A stretch of 64,000 bases of DNA from positions 2,170,001 to 2,234,000 of the forward strand of contig OY294046.1 in NCBI GenBank assembly GCA_958510825.1. Reading direction: 5' to 3'. Every line of letters starts with the position of its first letter. Within the stretch, counting starts at the first letter, position 1. The notes beneath the pieces were generated by a model. The model was not told the origin of the DNA, did not search any database, and saw nothing but the letters and a program-made list of their open reading frames with translations. The stretch is from Brachypterus glaber. Lineage: Eukaryota > Arthropoda > Insecta > Coleoptera > Kateretidae. Shown piece by piece: positions 12,323 to 25,764 of the stretch. Position numbers and translations under genes: made by a program.

Positions 12323-12655
12323 TTACGTTTGCTATTATTTTTTATTTGTTTTTGAGTAAAAAATTAATACAATATCAATAATAAAGTTTAAATTGTAAAA
12401 CACAAAAAGATTGCACTTTCATTAATTTTCACTTGCATGCTCCAATAAGTCATTCTTCTAATTTAATCTACCAAAAAATAATTGTATTAAGTGTGCAAAT
12501 TACACTAGTTTGCAAGTATTTTGCGCCTAGTTCTCTTGCAGAAATTCTGAGTATTTAAATACTGAATGTAAGTATTTAAATACTGAATTAAGGTCTTTAA
12601 ATACTTAATTTAAGTATTTTAATATACACTTTTTAGTATTTTTGTGTCCTCGTTT
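12323..12655. other. Intergenic, nothing recognisable
   Basis: AT-rich sequence with a small local repetition of AAGTATTTAAATACTGAAT near 12550-12610. No gene seen. Confidence 0.4.
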
Positions 12656-13306
12656 CCCTGGTAGAAAAGTACACAAATCTAACATAACATTAGATTAGTG
12701 ACATTTTTATGTTTAGTCTCAAACGTTATACAAAAACGTTATAAAATATGTAAATCTAACCTTAAAAACTAACGTTTGACAAAAACGTTATAAAATACAT
12801 AATCTAACTTTAGTTCCCCAACTAAATTATAACCTTTTTCTAACCTTATTCTAACTTTAAATATTTTTTAAATTTCCATTATTAATACGTAAGCTATAGT
12901 AGAAAATACTCATTTCAGACAGCTATGTGCCTAGGTTTGATAATTATTTATTATTTCTATGATAAGTTTAAAAATATATTACTCAAAAGTCAAAATTATA
13001 GTAAGTCTGGCAACACTGTACTATAATTAAAAAAATATTTTAAGATTCTGAATGTATAAATAAATATTAACTAACTAAATATAAAGTTTTTCTGAGAGGT
13101 AAACTTATTTATCCAAGTATAACAGCATATTACACGAAAAATATTTAGGGTCACCTAAAAAGATGGCTATTTTATAAATAAATGTAAGGAAATTATGTTT
13201 AAACTTTTTATGATTGCTAAAATATATTAAGATTTATTTATATGAATAAATTTGTCTCCAGCTGCCATTTTATGATGCAGGTAAAAATTTCTTAATTGGC
13301 CAGCTA
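12656..13306 (+). mobile_element. MITE family A copy A3, right end lost
   Basis: Begins CCCTGGTAGAAAAGTACA and follows the family A sequence up to the segment preceding the AACGTTA-rich right end, where it degenerates (GGTAAAAATTTCTTAATTGG). Confidence 0.75.
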
Positions 13307-13978
13307 TTTTTCATTAGATTCAGTACAGCGACCCCAAAAACACAAAAACAATTTTCAGAAAAAAAAAAATATTATTATTTTTTTTTAAATAGTTTTAATC
13401 AAACTAAATATTTAAACATATGTGTCTTCTGCCTTCTGTTATGGCTTGAAAAATTTGTATTAATGGGTTCTTTTTTAATTAATTATTAGAAAGTGTTTTT
13501 TCTGAACATTTTTTGGTATTTTACTAAGTGGAAAAAAATGTTTTTTTCTTGTCTTTTCCTTTTTTTCACCCAGACCTGATATTTGTTAAAAAACAATATA
13601 AATTGTTTATTATTAATTTTTTGAACAAATTCTAAACCCGGTTTTTTTTGTTATCTGTTGTTATTTATAATAAAATACCTATATATTGTGGTAAATAAAT
13701 TGTTTTACGTAAATAGAAAAACTAGATAAACTAGAATTAAATTGTTTAGTTCAGTTTAGTAAACAAAAAGTCATTAAACCATTCCTTATTAACCGATAAG
13801 GAATCAAATTCTTCAAATCAATTTTTTCTACGACCTCTATGAAAATTAATACCTAAAATTAAAAATGGCCAGTGGATTTTGTTTGCATTTTCGGATTTAA
13901 AATCTTCTGAAACGTCAAGAATTTATTAAAACATTGAGCGCTAAAAACTTGATCTGTTCTTCTGTTTTTATTGTACAA
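13307..13978. other. Region upstream of Ir25a, no exon identified
   Basis: I searched here for a first exon of Ir25a (ATG plus hydrophobic leader ending in phase 1 before GT) and found none that was convincing. Confidence 0.4.
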
Positions 13979-14109
13979 CCCTGCTGAAAATGACGGGTCT
14001 GGGAGGGTATAAATGGGGCATAAACCGGACTAGAGCGGATGAAACTCACCCGCTCAAGTCCGGTCTATGCAACATTTATACCCGCGCAGACCCGTCATTT
14101 TCAATAGGG
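13979..14109. mobile_element. Short palindromic MITE family S, AA target duplication
   Basis: A 131-bp inverted repeat with ends CCCTGCTGAAAATGACGGGT and ACCCGTCATTTTCAATAGGG, flanked by AA on both sides. The inner arms also pair (ATAAACCGGACT with AGTCCGGTCTAT). It shares the CCC[A/T]G start and 2-bp duplication with families A to D and F. Confidence 0.75.
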
Positions 14110-14583
14110 AATGTATAGGGGAACCTGTTGTACCTATAGTATATTCAACTTTAAAATGCAGTAAGTGTAAACAAACGCACGTGACAACAATGGATTTAGT
14201 GACAGGGTAGGACTCAAAACAAAATATTTCTATATAACGGTCCATTGCAATGCATTGTACACTTCATCTCAACGCGAAAAAGCAAACATAAGAAAAAATA
14301 TTTACCACAAAAAAATTACTGGACGCTTTAATTTTGACATTTTTTGGATTATCTTGCTGCTCTTTTAACTTATTGCGTTTAAGTTTAACAATGATAAATA
14401 GCACTTTCCTAACGGTTTGGTGCAGAAAACTATTTTACTTTTTGACTAACAAGCACTTCGACAACTTACCCCTGCGACAACTAGCCTCGGTCACCCCTAC
14501 TTGGTTCAGCTCAGGGCGCCCCTACCCCCTTTGGACCACCCCTTATTTAGCTTGTTTTATTGTATGATTTTTTTATGTTGCAG

Positions 14584-17500
14584 TTTTGCTAAAAACAGCT
14601 CAGCAAAATTACATTATGAATTGGTTTGAAAACTCCATTAAATCCATTAAAGAGTTTAAGTTTGAACTGCTGCCTGTTGATATTACTGGAAAAGAGAAAG
14701 AGGAACAAAAAAGTAAGTACCTTTACTATATCATTTTAGGAGAACGCGGGGCAATACGGCTCAGTGGGCAATACTGAGAGTGGGTAATAACACCCTTGCA
14801 ATAGGGTTATTTTATTCCAACGAAAATCTCGTATAAACTTTACAAATCGTGACTCGATTCTTTAAAATTATGATTTACAACCAGAAAATGTAGTTTTTTT
14901 TTTAGTTTAATTATAATTGAGGAGTTTGAGTCAAAACCAAATATATCCACTTTTATAAAACTTCCAGGAATTAAAAAAAACATTTCAAATTTTACCTTGA
15001 ATAATAAACAGAGTGCGGAGAGGATGAAACGTCCTCTCATTACTTAGCCGAGTGTGTCAGATACGACAGGATCAGGTTGCAAGTCTTTGAAACTCAAAGA
15101 CTCAACCAAGAGGAACTAAGAGATCTCCCCTGGGCCAATATCCTGACCTTTATTGAAAGGACGGGCAGGTTCAAGGAGGACTCAAATTAGTAAATGGCTG
15201 GGATTGCCTGGGAAAGACAAAAAGGGCCAGAAATGGCCTAGTTGTCCGGCTTTGGCCAACCCAAAAATTTACTACTATAACTACCTTGAATAAAAGTAAC
15301 ATTCTGTAAAAGCAATTTTATTTAACTGGATTAATTTCCCAGTAAACACGTGAGGTTGGAGATATCCTGAAGAATTCTTTAAAAGGGGTAGGGGAAGGTA
15401 GCCTATATCGTACCGGTCCGAAAATCGTACTTTTTTAATTTCTCTAACTTCGAAAAGATTTTTGCGACATCTTACGACTTTTAATAATAGCTAGCTTGGA
15501 GATTAACCAACGAACTAATAACTCTTCTCTCTAGAATAGGCATTTAATTTGTAAAAACTGACGAAAACGTAGCCAACATATACATTTGTCTGTCTTACAG
15601 GCACAGGTTTGTTCTAACAGAGACAACAATAACAGTTACTGGTAATTGTTATTTTTCAGGCCTGAATATACCTACTATTTGTTTACAAACAAACCGAGAT
15701 TATTGGCGATACTTTATATTAACGGTATGCGTATTCTAGAGAGAAGAGTTATTAGTTTGTTGAGATTAACCCTCATACACAATTTGGTCCTTGTAAATTA
15801 ACCTCAATATATAGATAAGATTTGGACTTTGGATTGGATATAATGGCGATTTCTCCTGTTAGATTAGACAGGGACAAAAGTTATACCCAAAAAAGATAGA
15901 AGACATACATACACTCCCACTTCCACCCAACCAAACAAATTCTGTATTTGTTCTTTGTTGAACAAATACAATATTTACTTGGCCGGGCGAAAAGTGTAAC
16001 TATATTATTTTTATTAAAGAAATTACTGGCGCCATCTAAATTTTAGTAGAATTATCTTATTCTACATATTCACATTAGCTATGTTCGTTCGTGCCGCTCA
16101 GTGCTACACTTTCCAGCCAACCAAATAAATACTGTATTTGTTGTATGAAAAATAAATACAGTATTCAGGTTGGCTGGAAAGTGTAGCACAAATGCGATAG
16201 AGATAGGGTAGACGTCTTTTGTTTCATAATTCTAGTTGTAGAGAGCTCCATTGGGCTTGGTCCAAAACCCCAAATCTATAGAATCATTTTGTGTAAAAAG
16301 TAGATATAATGGATTTTGAAAGCGAATTCCTCAATTATACAATATATTATATATATTATACAATTATTATGTATTAATACAAGCAAATATAATTAGATAT
16401 ATTTGGTTGTATTTGAAACATAATGTTCCTCAGCAAGAGATAAACAAAACTGACGAAGAAAACGGACAATGAATCCTGGTAAAAGCATCTCTGGACAATA
16501 CAGGAAATAACTCAATTTCAAAATCTACCCTGGTATAAAAGTACATAAATCTAACTTAACATAACATTAGATTAGTGACATTTTTAGGTTTAGTCTCAAA
16601 CGTTATACAAAAACGTTATAAAATATATAAATCTAACCTTAAAAACTAACGTTTAACCAAAACGTTATAAAATACATAAATCTAACCTTAGTTTAACAAC
16701 TAAATTCTAACCTTTTTCTAACCTTATTTTAACTTTAAATATTTTTTAAATTTCCATTATTAATACGTAAGCTATAGTAGAAAATAATCATTTCAGACAA
16801 TTATGTGCCCAGGTTTGATAAATATAAAGGTTTTCTAAGAGGTAAACGTATTTATCGAAGTATTACAGCATATTACACGAAAAATATTTAGGGCCACCTA
16901 TAAAGATGGCTATTTTATATATAAATGTAACGAAATTATGTTTAAAAATATTATGATTGCTAAAATATATTAAGATTTACTTATATGAATATATTGGAGA
17001 CACAGCTGCCATTTTATGATGCAGGTAGAAATATCCTAGTTGGCCTCGCCCCCTCCTAAAGTTAGAAATTAAACGTACTTATAACGTATTTCTAACTTAA
17101 AAATCTAACGTTAGATTAACGTTTGTAACTAACGTTTGATTCTAACGTTAAAAAGTGGGACATTTGCACATATTTTCTAACGTACTTTTATACAGTTTTA
17201 TAACCTTAGAAAAACGTTATTCTAACGTTAAATTTCTACTAGGGTAGTTAAAAATTAAATTCGGTAATAGAATCAACTGAAAGATAAGCAGTTGGTTTAA
17301 ACTGTGAGTGGTTCTGTAATGTACATCGTCCGTTTTCTTTGCCAAATTTGTTAATCTATTTTTTTCTGGGGAACAGTGTGTAAAATACAAATTAATGTAT
17401 AATGATTATAAAAACTTCTTTTTAGTTTGTGATGCTCTATCTAATGGCGGTTCTTTCATCCTGGATGTATCCTGGGGAGGATCAGAAATAGCGGAAAAAT

Positions 17501-20500
17501 TGTCGATTGATTTAGATTTTCTGTACTTAAAAATAGACTTATCGATTAGTCCAATGTTGATAATGTTGGATCGATATTTGGACGCTAGAAATTCCACTGA
17601 TGTTGTTTTAATATTTGATAATCCAGATTGTGAGTAAATCCTTGAAGATGTATGTTTGTGCGCCATCTATTTCTCGAAGTAGAAATAGTTAAAATAATTT
17701 GTAAAAAATTTCGCCTTAACTACAAACCTGTGTGGGAAAATATTGTTTTGTAAAAATGGGGTGGCCCGAGAAAAAGTTTCCCCGGGCTCCGGCTTGCTCA
17801 GTCCTGCCCTGCACTTTTATAGTAGTGTGTATCTTTGTGCAGGGGCGGACTAGTCTAGTGCAACATTACGCGTAATACGAATACGAACAGTTAATGTACG
17901 GACTTCACAAAACTGACAGGACCGGAATAGTAATTATATACCAAGGTAGAGAAGAAATTTTTTATAGCCGAGCGTAGTAAATCCCGAGTAGTGTAGCAGC
18001 GAGGGATTGAAGAGTCCGCGGCTATAATAGTCTTCTCTACCGTAGTTTATATATTAGTTTTTTCACTACTAGCACTATTTAACTATTTTTATTCAAATAA
18101 TAAAATAAATTATTAACAGAAATTATATTTTATGAAATTTTCATAAAAATCAAGTAGCCTTGATCATTTGCTCAAATAAATACTTTGAACTGACGTTTAA
18201 GAATTTAGTTTTTTATTTATTTTTTTCATAATATTTAGCTAATTATTTGCCGATTTTTTGTGGAGCAGCGGTTACTAACCAAGTTAGGGGAATATGTATT
18301 TCTCTCTCTTTTTAACTCATCAATTAAACAGAGAAAGAGTAGCAAACTGGTTAACCGGTGTTACCACAAAAAATTGACTATTGATTGTATTAATTGGTAA
18401 TAATTAGGATTAATTATATTTAATAAATAAAAAGTTATTTAAACTATTTTCTTGGGTTTAATTTATAAAAATTGCACAAAGAATTGAAATCTAAAGTGAC
18501 AGAAATCAATTGTTTATAAAATTTACTCCTACTAGGAGAGAAAAAATTATTATTGCTATAGGTGAAGAAAATTGATTTCACAGTCTGAAAACATGATAAA
18601 TAATGGTATGTTCCAAAGCTAATAGTGAAAAGAATTATTTTTTAGATGTGGATCAGGCTTTATATTTTTGGATAGACACTTCAAGACTAAGAATGGTAAT
18701 TGCAGAAAGTTTAGATTCTGCCGTTTCGAATAGAATAAAGGGTATCAGGCCTTACCCAAATAATTTTGCCATTGTTGGTAGCACTGAAAATATTACCAAA
18801 CTATTTAACATCGTAAGTAATAGTAAATTGTATGACACGTTTGGAAAATTAAATGTTTTAAAACACGAATGTACCCAGATAGCACAAAGTGATACTATGG
18901 ACGTCCAATGGACATATGTTCATGGACTTTTTGTATGTCCATAGGATGCCCATTTTTTCTCTATGGACACAACTGTGGACAACCATAAGATGTCCGTTCA
19001 AACCATCCATCCAGCATCCATAAGACTTGCTTTTTTGCTTACTTAACTGGTTTTTGCGACTGTAAAAAACTGTTATTTAACTTGCAATGTTTGTTGTTGT
19101 TTGTTTGTTTAGCGCAAATGTGCCAAAGTCTTTTTCGACCACTTAGTAAGCTAAAATTTGGTACATATGCTCGTCCAACAATACAATTTTATATAAAACT
19201 TACCCCCAATCCCCCACCCCTAAAATTCCATTTATTACCCACGAGATAATTTAAAACTAAAATTAGGTTACATACTCATCCAGTGATAATCAAATTTTAA
19301 TAGTTATTTATGGTACTAGTGGGTAAAGTAAGATATTGCCCATGAGAAAATTAACCGAGGCGTCAGCCAAGCAGGTTAATTATCGAGAGGGCAATATCGG
19401 TTTACCCATGAGTGCCATACAAGGTTTTATCCAATAAATAGCTTAGGAATTCATATTTTTATTAAAAATTTTAATGACATTTACAAGAAAATAATTTGAC
19501 AAATGACAGTTGAGTGGGTAAAATAAATAATTATCCACTCAATAAAGTAAAAGCCACGCGGGGGTTATTATTGAGTTTATCTATTTAAAATAAAGCTGGT
19601 AATTGTCTTATTATCTATATGTATTGGATAAAATCAATTTTACATCCCCCCTTATCTTCCCATCACCCCCATACGCGTATAAGACTAAGTTTACCCCCTC
19701 TTTGTTTGACCCACTTATAATAAACGTAAAGAGCTGAAATTATGGGCGTAAAATGGACTGAATGGACGTCCACTAATAGTCGTACAAAGGATGTAAATAT
19801 ATGGACGTACACAGTACATACATTATTAGTCCGTGGACCAATGTACTTAAAAGGGATCTAAAATGGACGTCCATTGGACGACCGGTGCTATCTGGGTAGT
19901 TTATTAAATTTAATTTTTAAAACTGTTACTTAACATGTTTTAGGCCCAAGAAGAAGGATTGATTCAACATTCAGAAAGATGGAACTTTTTATTTTTGGAC
20001 TTTAAAGATAAAAATTTTGACCGGACATTGCTCAAAGCAGAACCAATAAATTTAATTAAAATTAACCAAAAACTGTGTTGTGATTTATTAAAAGAAAATT
20101 CTTGCACCTGTCCAGAAAATTTTAACATTCAGGAAATTTTTTTGAGGAATGTTTTTGTGCTGTTTGAAAATGCTGTTAGAGAATTTTTTGATAGTGGTAA
20201 CACCTTTAGTACTGAGATGACATGTACTTCCACATCAAGTGGTAAATACACTTTTAAAAATGATTCAGACACATTTTTACTTGAAAAATAATAATGTCTC
20301 AGTGGCGGATTCACGGTGGGGGGGTAATGGGGGTAATGGCGGCGCTAGAACTATCTTGAATTTTTGGGAAATTTAGAATAATAAAACTGTTTAAAAATTA
20401 AAATAGACCATAAAGTTTGTAAAAACTTTCGCCTGTGCCACTGGGGCCTTCTACGTTTTTTTTTATTTGAGACTATAACTTAAGCGTAAAAAAATTTACC

Positions 20501-23500
20501 TGCGGCCCTAGCGCTTTCTTGCATTTTTCTAAAATTTTCAGTATACAGGGTGTAACAGAGTCGCATGTAGATATTTTAAGGAATGAGCCCTAAGTGAGCT
20601 ACGGCCCTTTAAAATTGTAATAAAAATAAGGTTTTTATTTAATAACTCTGGTACCCTTTCAGCTAGAGCGATGAGCTTTTGCACGTATACTAGTATTAAT
20701 AGGGGCAATAAGTTTGTGTTAATTAATTGTTTGAGTTTATCCAGAGGCGTGCCTAGACGGACAAAATATGTGAGGCTTAACACATTTTTGCCTCAAACTT
20801 TTTTATGTGTATGTTTTTTGTATTTTTTGTAAAAAATATACATTCCTTCAGTAAAAATACATCAAAAATGTCATATAGTATAACACTGTAGGAGCAACCG
20901 TTATAAAAAAAAATACAATTAAGAGGAAGTAACATTTTCTGCCCCCAAAAACATTACTTTTTAAAAGGCCATTACTCCTTTAATATTAAATTTAGGTGTT
21001 TTGGTGAAGAATACTTTTTTGCTTAGTTTTAAATGGAGAATCACCCTGCAGCATTAAAATTTTATTGATGCTTTTTTTTTGTTTCCCATTCTATATGTCA
21101 TCTTCGAAGAGCCGTAGCTCCCTTAGGACCAACCTTTATAGGAACTTTTTTTCATATTTTTTAATGTAGAATCATTCCTTAAAATATCTACATGCGACTC
21201 TGTTACACCCTGTATACGGATTGATATGGATTAAAATTCTATCTGCAAATGCAGATTCAAACGGATAAACGGATTGAGACAGATTAGTTCGGATTCATGT
21301 TTAGAAGCTACGGATTCAAAAAGATTAATTTTCTATCGTTTGCGGATTCAAGTTCTATCCGAATCAATCTGTTTGAAGCCGAAATTTTTTATAGGGTTAA
21401 GAATATGCCGAATTTTAAGCCATTTTCATATAAATGTTGAAGATGGCTTATTTAAAGTCTCAGAATCATATAGGTAGGGGAGAGTGGGGATGTTTCGACC
21501 TCTTAATGTTTAAATCGTTTTATAAATTATTTTATTTTATTTTTTTATACCAATCTATAGTTTAATATGTTTTCTATTAAATAATATAGTACAAGTTGTA
21601 TTTATTTAAAGAAAAATTAGTTTTATAAATTAAAATAAAAATAGTTACATTTGGTTGAAACATCCCTCTAGGGTGGGAGGTTTCAACCAGATGGTGGGGA
21701 TGATTAAACCAGGGTGAATAAAATTATAAATTTTATTAAAATATTTAAAATGTATTATTAAAACTTTATAATATAATTCTAATATAGTTATAAAAATATA
21801 GAACAAACATTAAAATGAACCAAAAATTATTAATGTTTTATTATGAATAACTAGAACATGAACAAATAATATTAGACTAATATTAACAGGAACCAGAAAC
21901 GATTTAACTAATATATAAAAAAAAACAATACAAAACTACCTAGTAAGTAGCAGGTAAACTGAAAATACGAACCAATATTAAAAGTATATTGGAAAACTAA
22001 AAAACGGATTGGATTTTTAATATTATCTTAAATTTTCGAATGTTCTATCCAGTGGTCGAATCATCCCTATATGCTCATATTTTAAATAATATGATGATAC
22101 CCGGTAAAATAAACGATTAGGTTAGGTTCAGTGCATGAAAATGAAGCCAATAAAACACTTGTTTAATCATAAAAACCCGATTTTGAATAGATTTTACCAC
22201 TAGAAAAATATCAATAAAAAAATGTAGAACCAAAACCTTACCTGATTTTCACAAAAAATTGTTTTTTTCGTAATTTTTCTTAGACCTTTCCGAATTTGAC
22301 CAAACTTTAACTAGGCACTATATCCACTAAACTTATTAGTTGCCACTACTGGAAGCACGCAAATTTTAAATAGTTTTTAAATTAAATCAAATGGTTGAAT
22401 CCTCCCACTGGTCGAAACATACCCACTCTCCCCTATAAAGTCTTCTTTTTTTAGCTGCAAGTTCTTTCAGAAAATTTAGCAACATTCTGGAAAATTTAAT
22501 TAAAATTGACAATCTTGTCTATAAAGAAGAGAACACATTAAGACTAAACATTTTTGGACAGGTCGAAATTGGAGCAATAAACGATGGTAAATAGGCTTGT
22601 TTAATAATAGTTATTTATATACCAAGGGACTAAACTGACTGTTTTAGTCCCGCTGCATGAGTGCTGAGCGAGCGTAGCGAGCCAGGGAAACAGAAATGCA
22701 AGGGACTAAAACAGCCACGTTTAGTCCTGAGGTATACACACTATTTTTTGCAGTATCAAACATAATTTAGGTAGGTAGATAAAATTAAAAACCATGCGTC
22801 TAAAATCGGTTGTTTTATTTTCGTAATTTAATCAAGATGCCTGTAAATTGCGAAAAGTCAGTTTCACGGCTATCGCGATTTCAATTGTTTTTTAATATGG
22901 TTGACACAAACGTCAAATAAATGGACGAAGTTGATAAATTTTAAGTTACGTATAAGTTGTTATAACAATGTTATTTTTAAAGGTTTTCTTTGTTAAAATC
23001 AAATAAGTTGGTTTGAATCTCTAATTTATTACAAAACAACGCCAAACCTAATTTTTGAACCAGCAAAGCACATAGTAAGTATAATATTTTAATATTATCA
23101 AGGTTGCAGTGATTTTTATTCCCTTGGGAGAAAAACGGCAACTTTAGTCCCGAAAATGAAAGCGTAAAATTAGGTTTTAGTCTTGGTCGTGCAAAAAACT
23201 ATTTTTTTATTTTTTATTTTTAAAATTATGCACACGCAAGAAAATTATGTGATGTGATTTTTGGGCAGCAGGTTGGGTTGGTTTACTTGGGGCAGACAAA
23301 AGGGCTATTGGGCCTACTTGTCAGTCGTGGGAGCCTACCCACCTTTTACTACTACTACTACTACTACTTTTTTTTTTTTTTTTTTTTTTCGGAAGGGGAA
23401 AATCTTCAAAAGACATAGTGTGGGATTTTTACCCACTAAAAACCCCTTCATCTTCAGCACACATTTTGGAACCGCTGTCTAGCATACATCAAAATGGGGC

Positions 23501-25733
23501 CTGCCTTATTTTACCTATTTTGTCTCTCCTCTCTTTCCTTTTCTTCCATTATTTTCTTCATAAGGCTTTGTACTAGGTGCCAGTTTTTATTATTTTGAAC
23601 CATAAACGTCACTAGGTTTTCCGTGGTTAGTATTCCAGTATCTGCTTGGGCCTCTTCTCTATATTCACTCCATCGCGTGCATTCAAAGAATGTGTGTTCT
23701 GCTGTGTCTATTTTTCCACAGTATATACACTTATCATCCGGGGTTTTCTTTATACGTTTTGTATAACTTCTAAAAGAGCCATGTCCAGTCATTACCTGGG
23801 TCATGAAATAATCAACACTGCGGTGACCGCAGTTAGTCCACTCCTTCACTCTTGGTATCAGGGTTTTAGTCCATGCTCCTACTCTGTCATTATTCTCCCA
23901 CAAATTCTGCCATCTTTCTAGTGTGTATCTTCTTATCTCCTCTTTGATCTCGGCCCTATGTCCATCTGCTCGCTCATAGAGTTGCCTGCGCTCTTCCACC
24001 ATAAGTTCTATGGGCACTATACCGGATACTACCTGCAAGGCCTCGGCAGATACCGTCCTATATGCGCTGGTCATCCTTATCAGCATTTTCCTTTGTACGC
24101 TTTGCAGTTTTTCTTTATACCACTTAAACTTTAGGGTTTCATACCATATGGGTGCTCCATACAGTATTATGGAGTGCACCACACCACATAGCATTTCTCG
24201 TTTCTTGCTTCTCGGCCCCCCTATATTTGGCATTATCCCTGTTAGCATTCTAACTCTTTCGTCTGCTTTTTTGGCAGCCCGTTTAATGTGCTCCCTAAAA
24301 GAGCCATTTTCACTCATCACTATTCCTAGATATCGAATGTGTTTGGTCGGTTGGATTTCCCTTTCCCCTAGCATAAACTTTACCTGGCTTCTGTTTCTTG
24401 GTCCTTTTAAAATCACCGCTTCCGTCTTATCAGGAGCCAGTTTTAAAGAATAATAGTTCATCCATACGCTAATCCTCCTCAGCGCTTCGTTTGTCCTAAA
24501 GATAAGGTCCTCCAAATTATCCGCAATTATGACTATAGCCAAATCATCTGCATAGCCTATTATTTCAACCCCTTCTGGCAAGTCTAAACAGAGAACACCA
24601 TCGTATAAGATGTTCCATAGAGTTGGTCCCAAGACTGAGCCCTGTGGAACTCCGGTAGTCACTTTAAATTTTTCCCCCTTGTTGACCTCAATGTTTCTAT
24701 TTTTAAAGTAGTTTCTTATAATATTTATTAGGTATTTAGGTATTCTCCTTTTTTGAAGCTCTCTTAAAATTTTTGACCAGGACGCTGTACTACTACTACT
24801 ACAACTACTACCACAACAACTACTACTACTAACATCGGTCGTTCCGGACGCGAGTCAGGAAAGAGGAAGTAGGTTTTTAGCGGGTAAAAATCTCGCACTA
24901 CTGTGAAAAAACACCTTGCCTTTTGAAGTTTTTCCCCCTACGGAAAAAAAGTAGATACTATGATCTGTGATAAACTACGCAGTATATATGCACATCCAAT
25001 ATTCCAATCTGTTTTGAAAAAATTCACTGTGCGATTTTTAATTTACTATCTTGCTTGATGAAACAGACCATAATAACATGTACCTAATGCTAAAAACGTG
25101 TTGATTTTAGGTACAGGCACCGAGATTATAGCAAGTTTAAACATTGATGATGGAATTCAAGTAATGGAGGGAAAATTCATTAAACCAATTAAAGCCTATT
25201 ATAGAGTTGGAATTACCCACGTGAGTATATTTTATAAAATCCATTCAAAGAGAAAATACGACTCTGAAGTCCAGTTGCGTAACCAGGTCCAAGTTTTGGG
25301 GGAGGGGAGCTTGAGCCCCCTCCATATATGTATATGTAAAAAATATATGCGTAATTTTACTTTTATAGTTTAATTTGGGGGGCTTAGCAAAATTTGGGGG
25401 GCTTAGCCCCCCTAAGTCCCCCCCCTAGTTACGCTAGATAATTATAGAAAATGTATATAAAAATAAATTATGTATTAAGTCTTAAGAAATAAATTTCAAT
25501 TGCCCTACAGAGAGCTATTTAGTTTACACGCTGTGACGTCAGAGTCGTATTCTCTCGTTGAATGGAGTTTATATTTTATTACATCGGCACTTATTGCTAC
25601 TAAGAGTGCCGATGTATTGAAATCTTCGCCGAAAAGTCAAAATCTTTGACCACCTTTTTTTACATTTCTCGACGTTTTAGACCATAGTCGAAATCAGTAA
25701 AAAAAAAATTGCCTCCGTCTGTCTGTCTGTCTA

Positions 25734-25764
<31 letters not shown>

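Noticed and set aside
14334..14567. Possible first exon of Ir25a with hydrophobic leader
   Set aside because: The hydrophobic stretch has no ATG in its frame, and no donor in phase 1 follows it.
18874..19896. Family D MITE inserted into an Ir25a splice donor
   Set aside because: The open frame seems to run into the MITE and suggests a donor at 18871. The perfect donor GTAAGT at 18813 is in the right phase and joins LFNI to AQEEGLIQH as expected, so the MITE lies wholly in the intron.
24010..24453. 147-codon + strand frame
   Set aside because: Antisense shadow of the LINE reverse transcriptase on the minus strand.
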